The position numbers and the translations under genes are program-made. From assembly GCA_030913385.1 (NCBI GenBank), contig CP133159.1:3928584-3992583 (forward strand): 64,000 nucleotides of DNA, in the 5' to 3' direction. Every line of letters begins with the position of its first letter. Within the stretch, counting starts at the first letter, position 1. The notes beneath the pieces are model-generated. The model was not told the DNA's origin. It did no database searches and worked only from the letters and a program-made list of their open reading frames with translations. Origin of the DNA: Cytophagaceae bacterium ABcell3. GTDB lineage: Bacteria > Bacteroidota > Bacteroidia > Cytophagales > Cytophagaceae. This document shows positions 48,519 through 56,428 of this stretch, in pieces.

Positions 48519-49424
48519 TTATGCTACATTATGCAGGGTAACACGACTTCGGAACTGCTCCGGCGTCATACTAGTGGCTTTTTTAAATAATCTTATAAAA
48601 TATGAGTTATCGGTATAATTAAGCGTTTCAGAAATCGAAAAGACAGGGTAATCGGAATGAATAAGCAATCTTTTCGCCTCTAATATGATCCTTTCCTGAA
48701 TAATATCGCCAGGGGTACGCCCCAAGACTTTTTTACACACACCATTCAACTGCTTTACCGAAAGGCTCATCATTTCTGCATACTCTGACACTGTTTTATG
48801 ATCTTTAAAATTCTCCTCCACAAGTTGTTCAAACCGATAAAACTGATTGTTTTGATACTTAGAAACCCCCTCTACTGTGCTATTGTCCTCATACCTCCTC
48901 TCAATCTCTAAAAGCAGGATTTTCAAATTCAGCTTGATTATATCATGATAGAATTTCCCCTTTCCCAAGTATTCATTATCAATGTTCGAAAAGGTAGCAC
49001 AAATTGTATTTACAGAATCTTCATCCAACATCATCACTGGTTCATGAACCCTTGTGTAAAAGAAAGGAAGTCTTTGTAATTGGTTAAAATGAAATTCTGT
49101 CAAAAGGTATTCTTTGGTAAAGAAGATAATGTACCCATCTATATCCTTAGACAGCTCCCAATTATGTACTTGACCAGGTTTGATAAAGAACATAGCCCCT
49201 GTCTTCACATCATATGTTTTAAAATCTATATTATGAATACCGCTACCTTTTGTTATCAATAGCAAAATATAAAAGTCATGGCCGTGTGGTTTATCCAAAA
49301 AATTATGCTCTTGAATATGCTTCCCAAACTCACGTATATAAAAGCTATTACCACAGTGCTGACACTGGTTGTAATCTTCAAAATTATCGATTCTATATAC
49401 AGGAAATTCTTTCACAGTTCCCAT
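48519..49424 (-). CDS. AraC-family regulator upstream of the cyanate genes
   Basis: A 301-residue regulator: an N-terminal cupin-like ligand domain (HGHDFYILLLITKGSGIHN; GAMFFIKPGQVHNWE) and a C-terminal AraC HTH region (about 195-295) with MSLSVKQLNGVCKKVLGRTPGD and SISETLNYTDNSYFIRLFKK. It is co-directional with, and 91 nt upstream of, the binding-protein gene, so it probably controls that operon, activating it in response to some small molecule. The inducer is not identified. Confidence 0.87.
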   Translation of the reverse strand: MGTVKEFPVYRIDNFEDYNQCQHCGNSFYIREFGKHIQEHNFLDKPHGHDFYILLLITKGSGIHNIDFKTYDVKTGAMFFIKPGQVHNWELSKDIDGYIIFFTKEYLLTEFHFNQLQRLPFFYTRVHEPVMMLDEDSVNTICATFSNIDNEYLGKGKFYHDIIKLNLKILLLEIERRYEDNSTVEGVSKYQNNQFYRFEQLVEENFKDHKTVSEYAEMMSLSVKQLNGVCKKVLGRTPGDIIQERIILEAKRLLIHSDYPVFSISETLNYTDNSYFIRLFKKATSMTPEQFRSRVTLHNVA

Positions 49425-49948
49425 GAGCTTTTGTATGTTTTAAAATTATATATTTTAACTTTTTAAAGACAGGACAATTTCTCCCTTGTGTAGGATCAAT
49501 ATAACATTTTTAAAAATAATGGTAAAACACAAACCTTATTTACGTAAAAAAGTGCAATTTTTTATCTTTAAGGTTAAAAAAACAAAATATTAAACCAAAA
49601 AAACGTCAACTAAAAACAAAACAACGTTAAAAAACAAACCCAATACACATCATTAAACCAAGCACCTCACATATAAATTATATAAGAACCCACTCTAATA
49701 AAGTTGACAATGGAGTAAAAGAGATGAGCTTTACTCTCGTCCTATATTAATAGGAGCAACAATACTATGTCCACTTACCACAATAGTAATAGCGGCAACC
49801 TCTTAGTTAATTATGGGGATAAAAAACACCTACAGGCTTTTATTGAAATGAAGAAGACACAAAGAGCGGTCAACATTTAACCTAAAAACCTGCATATTTC
49901 AGGTTAAGGGTCATCCAATCCTTAAAAATACTGGTTTTCAACTGTTGT
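49425..49948. other. 524-nt intergenic region with hairpin and small ORF
   Basis: Separates the AraC gene from the DUF5519 gene. It holds a hairpin GAGTAAA / TTTACTC (49713-49719 and 49730-49736) and a 37-codon plus-strand ORF (49767-49880), listed separately. The rest is AT-rich with nothing recognised. Confidence 0.45.
49767..49880 (+). CDS. Possible 37-residue small protein
   Basis: ATG preceded by TAGGAGC, then MSTYHNSNSGNLLVNY and FIEMKKTQRAVNI to TAA. No family is recognised. The upstream hairpin and ribosome-site-like sequence are suggestive, but the ORF is short enough to be chance. Confidence 0.25.
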   Translation: MSTYHNSNSGNLLVNYGDKKHLQAFIEMKKTQRAVNI

Positions 49949-50380
49949 TTAGACTATATCATTATTCACCGCTCTTAAAGCAATTGCCATATTGAGCAAG
50001 CAAACTGCATGCTCAACATCTTTCAACTTTCTGATAGAAAACCCAGCCCATCCGGAGTTACTGAATACGTGATGATCGACTACCCATCCCTGATGAACTA
50101 GCTTAGCTTTGACAGTTTTTGAGAGAAGTACATCAAGAAGGCCATTGCTGTGAATATGTCCAACTTCTTTTCCATTGAAACGGAATTCACGCCCGCCATA
50201 CCTATGCAGACCGATTGAAATGTCTTTCTGTTTTAAAAGCGTTTCTTCAACAGCCTCTATAGCCTGAATCACCTCCCTGTGGAACAACATATACCATATC
50301 CACATCAAGCTGTCAAAAACCAAAGGGAACAAAGGGAACCTTTTAAACCAACCTAAATATTTGACCACAAAATGGAACAT
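49949..50380 (-). CDS. DUF5519 (luciferase-like domain) protein
   Basis: A 143-residue protein, last gene of the GbsR-linked cluster. One N-terminal hydrophobic stretch (LFPLVFDSLMWIWYMLF) is followed by DUF5519: GLHRYGGREFRFNGKEVGHIH, GLLDVLLSKTVKAKLV and HHVFSNSGWAGFSIRKLKD. The family is named after a luciferase-like fold, with no evidence of luminescence. Its start overlaps the stop of the preceding SRPBCC gene (TGATG), so it is translationally coupled. Confidence 0.8.
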   Translation of the reverse strand: MFHFVVKYLGWFKRFPLFPLVFDSLMWIWYMLFHREVIQAIEAVEETLLKQKDISIGLHRYGGREFRFNGKEVGHIHSNGLLDVLLSKTVKAKLVHQGWVVDHHVFSNSGWAGFSIRKLKDVEHAVCLLNMAIALRAVNNDIV

Positions 50381-51321
50381 CAGATTTTCTCTTTATCATT
50401 TTCTGCCAATATTTTTATATGCTCCATTACCCGAATATGTACTTTTCTGGTAATGTCTTCTGCCCAAAGGTCATAGTACCAAACCGGAAATACGTTGAGC
50501 CTATACCAACTGATCCCTGTCAGAAGTGTAGAGCCATCGGGGTTTTCTTTCAAAATAAATTGACCACGGGTAATAGCTATATGACCTACAATCTCAGGGT
50601 CGTCAGGTTGTTTGGTCACATCAAAAGTATAACGAGCGTATTTTTCATACTCAGAGACCACCTCATCAAATACCGCATTATTGCTAAAAATGCACTTTCT
50701 CCATACTCCAATCGAATCTCCACCTGCCGTTGACTGAATAGGATAAGGCAACCCTATTTTAAAAAGCCAGTATTCAGGTTCTGTTTTATTTTCAGGGTGC
50801 GCTCCTATATACCTCCAAACAACTTCAGGAGGTGCATTTACCACCATTTCGTCACCGACCATATTTTCATAGTGGTGTTCAGAAAAAGTATCATAAACAA
50901 ATATCCCCAGAAGCAGAAGAAATGTACTAGCCCTGATTTTTCCCCGGCCTTGTTTATACATATATTTTCCCCATGCTATCCCAACCCACATAAATCCCAG
51001 AATAAGCGGACTCACAATAAGCAGACAAATATAACCTTCGCCCATAAATACGGCACTGAGCAGAATTCCTGTAAGGGTATTCACCAAAGACCATACAAAA
51101 TATGAGGACGTTTTATCAGAAAAGCGGCGCCAGTATTTTACGGCCACAAGTCCCATTCCTATAGGCAAAAGCACAAATTCTGAAAAAATAAGCACCCCGC
51201 CCACACCTGTATTGAGATGCATAATAAAATGCGCAAGCGCAAAACCGGCAAAAGCCAATAGATTTGAATAAAAGATCCCTTTTATAACAAGAATAGTTTT
51301 CTCACTATCAGTTGGTTTCAT
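50380..51321 (-). CDS. Membrane protein with a C-terminal SRPBCC domain
   Basis: A 313-residue protein with about five membrane segments (to residue about 150) fused to an SRPBCC (START-like) ligand-binding domain: VVNAPPEVVWRYIGAHPE, PYPIQSTAGGDSIGVWRKC and LTGISWYRLNVFPVWYYD. It ends in charged helices. SRPBCC folds bind hydrophobic molecules in a deep pocket; the membrane part suggests work on a lipid-like ligand, an inference. It lies 35 nt after the stand-alone SRPBCC gene and is coupled to the DUF5519 gene. Confidence 0.75.
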   Translation of the reverse strand: MKPTDSEKTILVIKGIFYSNLLAFAGFALAHFIMHLNTGVGGVLIFSEFVLLPIGMGLVAVKYWRRFSDKTSSYFVWSLVNTLTGILLSAVFMGEGYICLLIVSPLILGFMWVGIAWGKYMYKQGRGKIRASTFLLLLGIFVYDTFSEHHYENMVGDEMVVNAPPEVVWRYIGAHPENKTEPEYWLFKIGLPYPIQSTAGGDSIGVWRKCIFSNNAVFDEVVSEYEKYARYTFDVTKQPDDPEIVGHIAITRGQFILKENPDGSTLLTGISWYRLNVFPVWYYDLWAEDITRKVHIRVMEHIKILAENDKEKI

Positions 51322-51356
51322 ACATTTATAATTAATAGTTTTAAAAAATTCACCTG

Positions 51357-51830
51357 CTATTTTATATCAGCACTCAACATTTCTTCTGCTGATGCTTTAA
51401 CATGTTCATTCCTGAGCAATAATAGCTTACGCAGATATGTGGCTAAAAAAAGCTTGTCCAGCAATTTACCTGCCCACCCAAAAGGAGACTCAAAGTAAAA
51501 GACATCTTTCATAATGGTACCTTCCGGCGCCTTTTCAAAAAAATGATCATGTTTTAGCGTCTTAAAAAATCCCTTGACCATTACATCCCTGAAGTGAAAA
51601 GGTGGACTAAAAATTTCAATACGGGAAGTCAATCTCTGACGGACACCCAAATGCGTCGCCTCCCAAGTAACTTCCTCCCCACCTTTTATAAGCCCTGAGG
51701 TAACGCCAGCAACCGCCTTTTCTCTGCTCTCGCTCATGCTTTGCTGATGCAGGTCGATGCTTCTCGCCAGATCAAAACACCTGTCAATTGGTGCGCATAT
51801 CTTAGTTTTTAAAGTTATCTGTGGCATCAT
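51357..51830 (-). CDS. SRPBCC-fold protein
   Basis: A 157-residue cyclase/dehydrase-like protein: TKICAPIDRCFDLARSIDLH, VTWEATHLGVRQRLTSRI, FRDVMVKGFFKTLKHDHFFE and YFESPFGWAGKLLDKLFL. It lacks a signal peptide. It probably binds a hydrophobic metabolite. It lies in a co-directional cluster with a second SRPBCC protein. ATG 51830 and 51827 are adjacent start options. Confidence 0.8.
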   Translation of the reverse strand: MMPQITLKTKICAPIDRCFDLARSIDLHQQSMSESREKAVAGVTSGLIKGGEEVTWEATHLGVRQRLTSRIEIFSPPFHFRDVMVKGFFKTLKHDHFFEKAPEGTIMKDVFYFESPFGWAGKLLDKLFLATYLRKLLLLRNEHVKASAEEMLSADIK

Positions 51831-51841
51831 TTATTTAGTTT

Positions 51842-51898
51842 AACCTGAAATAGAATTTTCTAATGCATAGCAAAATAGCTTGAAATCAATCGCACCCT
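51842..51898 (+). repeat. MITE-like dispersed repeat, copy E (remnant)
   Basis: TAGCAAAATAGCTTGAAATC and AATCGCACCC align with copy C; terminal repeats are eroded. It lies within the GbsR-linked cluster, between the SRPBCC and reductase genes. Confidence 0.4.
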
Positions 51899-51900
51899 AA

Positions 51901-52767
51901 CTATCTCGAAAATTCATTCTCCCAGAATGGTATAGTATCAGAGAGTCGTTTCCCTGTTAGAGCCTGAGCCGGTTCTGGACTGGCTATGTTATCCATAAAT
52001 AGCAGATCATATTGTCCTTTGGAAATCAGCTTCGGAACCAATACAGCCAATAAGTTCCTTATAATTGGGTCAGCCACGCTACGAGGCACTTCGAGAAGTT
52101 TAATTTTACGCCCCTTTGCCTGAGACAGCAGTTTTACAAGCGATTTATAAGAAAGAGCTTCAGGCCCTGAAATTTCCAGAACGCCACAATAATTGCTTTC
52201 ACACAAATGCATAATTGTCCATACCAAATCATCCACCATGACAGGCTGTAACTTATGGGTCGGGAAACCAGCAGGAACAGGCAACCAACCAAAGGTATAA
52301 GCAGCTATTTCTGACAAAAACCGAACCTTCTTGATCATGACCGTACCGGGAGTACAAACAACAGAAGGCCGCACCACCACCGAGTTTTTATGGCTCAACA
52401 ACTCTTTATCGGCCAAACCTTTAGTACGAAGAAAGTCGCTATAGGAATGTTCATCAGCCCCTAGGACGGAAACCTGGATTAACCGAGGGTTACCCACCTT
52501 TTCCCTGTTTTTTATGATCAAGCTTGTTAAACCTTGGTGCACTTTTTCAAAAGAATTGTTTGGGCTTTCCAAAATGCAGCCAATGCAGTTTATCAACACA
52601 TCAATTTTTCCCAACGTAGCCCAGTCATCTTTATAAGGATCAAATTTTACAGTTCCCGCCTCACCTTTACGGGAAGTCCCCCGAACATTAAACGCCCTAT
52701 TTGCGACTAAACAATTCTGCAAGTATGCTCCTATTTGACCTGTAGCCCCTAATATTACGACAGTCAT
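51901..52767 (-). CDS. NAD(P)-binding reductase/epimerase-like protein
   Basis: A 288-residue protein from ATG 52767 (MTVVILGATGQIG). This start is favoured because AAGGAGG precedes it and it overlaps the DUF2071 stop by ATGA; the longer frame begins at 52794. GATGQIG (about 6-12) is the Rossmann dinucleotide loop; DVLINCIG, LIQVSVLGADEHS, VVRPSVVCTPG and GVLEISGPEALSY follow, in the NmrA/atypical SDR pattern. No classical YxxxK is clear, so it may be an ubiquinone-subunit-like or regulatory member rather than a dehydrogenase. Confidence 0.8.
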   Translation of the reverse strand: MTVVILGATGQIGAYLQNCLVANRAFNVRGTSRKGEAGTVKFDPYKDDWATLGKIDVLINCIGCILESPNNSFEKVHQGLTSLIIKNREKVGNPRLIQVSVLGADEHSYSDFLRTKGLADKELLSHKNSVVVRPSVVCTPGTVMIKKVRFLSEIAAYTFGWLPVPAGFPTHKLQPVMVDDLVWTIMHLCESNYCGVLEISGPEALSYKSLVKLLSQAKGRKIKLLEVPRSVADPIIRNLLAVLVPKLISKGQYDLLFMDNIASPEPAQALTGKRLSDTIPFWENEFSR

Positions 52768-53450
52768 ATTTCCTCCTTTCTGGCCGGAAGCCATTGATAG
52801 TAAATGGTCTCAGGAACCCGGTAAGCCCCTTCGAAACGGGCGGTTTTAAAAAAGTTGGTTTGAAAATCAATAAGCAGAACAGGCAACAACGGCCATTTTT
52901 CTCGCTGTATTTGTGTTACCATGAGTTCATTGTCTACCAGACTGTAAGCACGATCCAGCGCACCAATTTTCCGTTGTAGGTTCACTAAAGCTTCATTAGG
53001 CTCTTCGAGCGCTTCCCCCAACCGGTATTTGAGAAATTTGCTGCCTTGTCTTATTTCTGTATCGCCATTCTTATCTGTAAATTCTGCCTTTTCCAGTTTA
53101 TAGCTAGTAAAAAAATTGCCTCCCAGTTTAACTAAAGCTTTGTCTGTAAAAGACCTGTAAAAAAAGACACCTTGGTTTTCGCCTCCGTTAACAGGAGCAT
53201 CTTTTACCAGAAGCCGGAAAGCAATATGGCGGTAAGCAAAATTAAATACCTCAGGGAGAAAACTTGGCTTCATCTGCCTGAGACGAACATCAACCATAGA
53301 GAACAATACCCTGTCATTCTCCCATTCCACCGGATCGAGCGGATAGTTTATATGTTCACCAAGTTCTGTTTTACGTACAGAAAAATTCACCAGGCGCACG
53401 TCATGCAATTCACCAGAATATTTGATAGGAAGTGTCTTAAAAGTATCCAT
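52764..53450 (-). CDS. DUF2071 (YqjF-like) protein
   Basis: A 228-residue protein with DUF2071-like features: VNFSVRKTELGEHINYPLDP, FSMVDVRLRQMKPSFLPEVF, AFRLLVKD and GVFFYRSFTDKALVKLGGNFF. The family has an acetoacetate decarboxylase-like fold but no defined function in most members. The stop overlaps the reductase start and its own start is 11 nt after the DCC-protein stop, so it is central to a tightly packed unit. Confidence 0.7.
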   Translation of the reverse strand: MDTFKTLPIKYSGELHDVRLVNFSVRKTELGEHINYPLDPVEWENDRVLFSMVDVRLRQMKPSFLPEVFNFAYRHIAFRLLVKDAPVNGGENQGVFFYRSFTDKALVKLGGNFFTSYKLEKAEFTDKNGDTEIRQGSKFLKYRLGEALEEPNEALVNLQRKIGALDRAYSLVDNELMVTQIQREKWPLLPVLLIDFQTNFFKTARFEGAYRVPETIYYQWLPARKEEI

Positions 53451-53461
53451 AGTAGTTTGGT

Positions 53462-54313
53462 TTAAAGTGGATTAAAATTGTAAAAAAGCACCATACCGAA
53501 AGCAGCCCCGGAAATAAGAAACAGCAACCAGCACAGAGACCACATTTTTGATAACTGCAAGTACTGAACCCTACCGATGTGCATATAAAACATACAGGAA
53601 AAACTAGCCACAAGGGATACCACCGGAACAATCCACAGATCTGAAAACCGGCTGACAATAATCCATGGCACCTGAACCAGCAATCCATAAACCATTATAG
53701 TACCTAAGTGTCCAGCATAATCAATAAACTTAGCACTTTCCAATAAAACACCTGCAAAAACAAGCTGGAGCAACCATCCTGTGCCAGCAATCAAAACGCC
53801 CCACATTATGGATTCCCCTACAGGTACATAAGAGAAAAACTGTCGGAAAGACAAGGCCAGCAAACCAGTCAAAATAATAGCTACCAAAAAAGCGATGCCG
53901 ATATAAGACAGCCTATACCTTAAAATCCTGTCCGGCAAACATTCACAGGTAAAGGTGCTTTTAGGAGTGGTCATTATATAGCGGTTGTTTGCCTGCACAT
54001 TGTACAAAAACGCAAACAAACGAAACAGCAAAGGAATGTCGAGCAACCATTTAAGAAATCTGTATTTACAAGAAAATATGTAAGCAACCCCTTCTGCCCC
54101 ATACATTGTACTCCCACCTGCTGTATCTACTACGGCCATCATATTCCGGAACCTTGCCAAATCTACTTTGACATAGTGCTCAGGTGGCAGTTCAGCCAAC
54201 GCCCGCACCCTCTCCTCCGGAATACTGCACAACCATGTCACCACCTTTTTCATAGAAGAACATACTTTACAGTTGCTGTCATAAATTATCAGCTTGTTAC
54301 CTAAACTATACAT
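53462..54313 (-). CDS. DCC-family thiol protein fused to a membrane domain
   Basis: A 283-residue protein from ATG 54313 (MYSLGNKLIIYDSNCKVCSS). The DxxCxxC motif (Asp12, Cys15, Cys18) identifies the DCC (DUF393) thiol-disulfide-like family, followed by about 110 residues of alpha/beta sequence and then five or six hydrophobic segments. The longest frame starts at TTG 54343, inside the second palindromic site; ATG 54313 places that site 30 nt upstream, fitting an operator. First gene of the GbsR-linked cluster. Confidence 0.78.
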   Translation of the reverse strand: MYSLGNKLIIYDSNCKVCSSMKKVVTWLCSIPEERVRALAELPPEHYVKVDLARFRNMMAVVDTAGGSTMYGAEGVAYIFSCKYRFLKWLLDIPLLFRLFAFLYNVQANNRYIMTTPKSTFTCECLPDRILRYRLSYIGIAFLVAIILTGLLALSFRQFFSYVPVGESIMWGVLIAGTGWLLQLVFAGVLLESAKFIDYAGHLGTIMVYGLLVQVPWIIVSRFSDLWIVPVVSLVASFSCMFYMHIGRVQYLQLSKMWSLCWLLFLISGAAFGMVLFYNFNPL

Positions 54314-54342
54314 ATCATCAAGTATTAATATTAAACAATTCA

Positions 54343-54370
54343 AAACTTTCAGAAATTATTGAAACTTTAA
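54343..54370 (-). promoter_or_regulatory. Candidate GbsR operator 2 (cluster promoter)
   Basis: Sequence AAACTTTCA ... TTGAAACTTTAA, matching operator 1 at 25 of 28 positions, in the 75-nt gap between the gbsR-like stop and the DCC-protein start. Confidence 0.6.
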
Positions 54371-54388
54371 ACCAAAAAAATTTCTACT

Positions 54389-54895
54389 TTATTTAAACAG
54401 TTTCAAAACTGAACCGAAAAACCAGTTTTCTTCAGCTTTTACCATAGTATCTATTGTTTTATCTGCGTTGGATGCCATTCTCTTAATATCAGAAACTTGC
54501 TTTTTAAACAATTGCACAGATTTATCATTTTGGTCGCCTTCCACTTGGCTGACCCGGTCAAGCACGGACAGTATAGGTTCCAATTCCCTTTTCTTACGTT
54601 CTTTTGCTACCTGTCGCGCAATTTTCCATACATCTTTTTCCGCCCAAAAAAACTCTTTTCTTTCCCCCTGTTTATGCACCTTGTCCACAAGTCCCCAATC
54701 CATCAATTCACGCACATTCATATTCACGTTTCCTCGTGAAATGGTAAGTTCTGCCATAATTTCCTCCGAGCTCAAAGCTTCTGGTGAAATCATCAAAAGT
54801 GCATGAATCTGCGCCATAGTTCTATTTATGCCCCACTTGGTCGCTAGCACACCCCAGGCCTGTATAAACTCCGATTTTGCGTCTTCAAATTTCAT
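54389..54895 (-). CDS. GbsR/MarR-family regulator
   Basis: A 168-residue winged-helix regulator: GVLATKWGINRTMAQIHALLMISPEALSSEEI (dimer/start of wing), ISRGNVNMNVRELMDWGLVDKV (recognition helix) and a Lys/Arg-rich helical tail. GbsR proteins often repress betaine or membrane-stress genes and sense small molecules. It is upstream of and co-directional with the six-gene cluster, and palindromic sites lie before both it and the first cluster gene, indicating autoregulation and control of the cluster. Confidence 0.88.
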   Translation of the reverse strand: MKFEDAKSEFIQAWGVLATKWGINRTMAQIHALLMISPEALSSEEIMAELTISRGNVNMNVRELMDWGLVDKVHKQGERKEFFWAEKDVWKIARQVAKERKKRELEPILSVLDRVSQVEGDQNDKSVQLFKKQVSDIKRMASNADKTIDTMVKAEENWFFGSVLKLFK

Positions 54896-54939
54896 GAACT
54901 TACTTATTTATTATACCCCAAAGTTAACAATAAGTTTTT

Positions 54940-54967
54940 AAACTTTCAAAACTTATTGAAAGTTTAA
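54940..54967 (-). promoter_or_regulatory. Candidate GbsR operator 1 (autoregulatory)
   Basis: Perfect 10-bp arms AAACTTTCAA / TTGAAAGTTT with a 6-base spacer, 45 nt upstream of the regulator's ATG. Confidence 0.65.
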
Positions 54968-55002
54968 TTATTCATAAATTTCACTCAAAAAAATTATCTC
55001 GG

Positions 55003-56256
55003 TTATTTAGGTTTATAAACGTATAAAAACAGGTTACCGGCACTTGTTTCACCTGTAAAATATAGCTCGTGCTTGTGAGGAAAAAGAATTTTAATATTTG
55101 ATATATCCGAAAATGCCGCAAATTTACCATCGAGGGCATTGATATTTTTTGCAAAGGGATCTGCTTCCCATAGCTTACCATCATCTACATACCAAAAACG
55201 ATCTCCTGAAACTGCCAAAGGTATGCTACTTCTTGGAACATTTTGAAGCGACTGAAGCACAGTAGTGCCTTGGCCCGTGCCATCGCTTACCCAAATATCA
55301 AAAACTGACGCTTCTGTTAATGTGTAAAAAACCAATTTATCATTGACTACAGATAGTTCAAAAGGCACCCCCTCTCCTAGTGTTTTAATTTTTTCTGTTC
55401 CTTTTGCTGTGCCATTTGTTTTCCATAGTTCAGAATGGTAGTCGTAATAGTGAAAAAAATACACATAACCATCATGTCCTTTGGTATAGCAGTCAATAAC
55501 ACCTATATTTGAAAAGTCATCAATGGTTTTCACTTTCATTGCACCATTGCTTTTCTCATCTGAAGTCCACAGTTCCCGGAAATAATTTTTCCTATTGTAT
55601 CCTTCTATTGAAAAATAAAGTTTACTTCCTAACACTCCTAGCGTTCCGATTCTCGCATTCAGGCCATATTCGTTAAAACACGCTAAGATCTTAGTCCCAC
55701 GGTTCCTGCCATTACTTTTCCACAACCTATTATCTTTGGTCTTAAAATAAACATGCTTATCGCTGGAAACTAATAAACCATTGCTTCTATCAAAACCGTC
55801 CTCTTGTCCTGGTATCAGATCAGCGACAAGTTGAGGATACCTACCTTTACTACTTCTCCATAGCTCTCTGCCTACTTCTCCATCATCTGCTATAAAAAAC
55901 ATATCTCCCCCTTGAGCCACAAAATTATCCAGACTACGAAAAGTTTTTAATTTCAAGCAACTTCCTTTGTAATTGTCGTAACAATAAAGGTCAAATGAGC
56001 GCTTTGAGATACTAGAAAAATATACATACCTACCCTTTAGCACACCTTTCAAAGACAGACCTCTTTCCTCTGCCAAAACAGAAGAAGTACCTGTTTCCGG
56101 ACTGAACCTTACAAGTCTATCACCCTCAACAATAAGTAAATCATCTTTAATTGGAGATACTTTCGCATTATTTGAACTGAGTTCTATAAGTTGCACAGGC
56201 TGTCCTTCACAAATAAAAAAAGCAAGAGTTAAAATCAGCGTAAATATGAATTTCAT
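55003..56256 (-). CDS. ELWxxDGT-repeat secreted protein
   Basis: A 417-residue protein with a signal peptide (end near CEGQP). Repeats in the beta-propeller style follow: GRELWRSSKG, NRLWKSNGRNRG, FRELWTSDEKSNG, SELWKTNGTAKGT and IWVSDGTGQGT, the ELWxxDGT pattern of Bacteroidota surface proteins. It has no T9SS domain, so is likely periplasmic or surface-bound by other means. Function unknown. Co-directional with gbsR but 108 nt away, upstream of it. Confidence 0.8.
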   Translation of the reverse strand: MKFIFTLILTLAFFICEGQPVQLIELSSNNAKVSPIKDDLLIVEGDRLVRFSPETGTSSVLAEERGLSLKGVLKGRYVYFSSISKRSFDLYCYDNYKGSCLKLKTFRSLDNFVAQGGDMFFIADDGEVGRELWRSSKGRYPQLVADLIPGQEDGFDRSNGLLVSSDKHVYFKTKDNRLWKSNGRNRGTKILACFNEYGLNARIGTLGVLGSKLYFSIEGYNRKNYFRELWTSDEKSNGAMKVKTIDDFSNIGVIDCYTKGHDGYVYFFHYYDYHSELWKTNGTAKGTEKIKTLGEGVPFELSVVNDKLVFYTLTEASVFDIWVSDGTGQGTTVLQSLQNVPRSSIPLAVSGDRFWYVDDGKLWEADPFAKNINALDGKFAAFSDISNIKILFPHKHELYFTGETSAGNLFLYVYKPK

Positions 56257-56428
56257 AGAAACTAAAACTCATAAAAACCGTCTTAGTTCAGAGTACAATA
56301 AAGATTCTCCATAACAAAAAAACAGCAATAATTTCATCAGCCTAACATAATTTTACTTATATTTATCGACCTCAAAAACACTTTTATACAAAGCACCAAC
56401 TATTACCATTTAATATTACAGGACTTTT

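Noticed and set aside
50380-51830. Polyketide synthesis locus suggested by two cyclase-like proteins
   Set aside because: No ketosynthase, acyl carrier or related genes are present; the SRPBCC fold alone is not specific.
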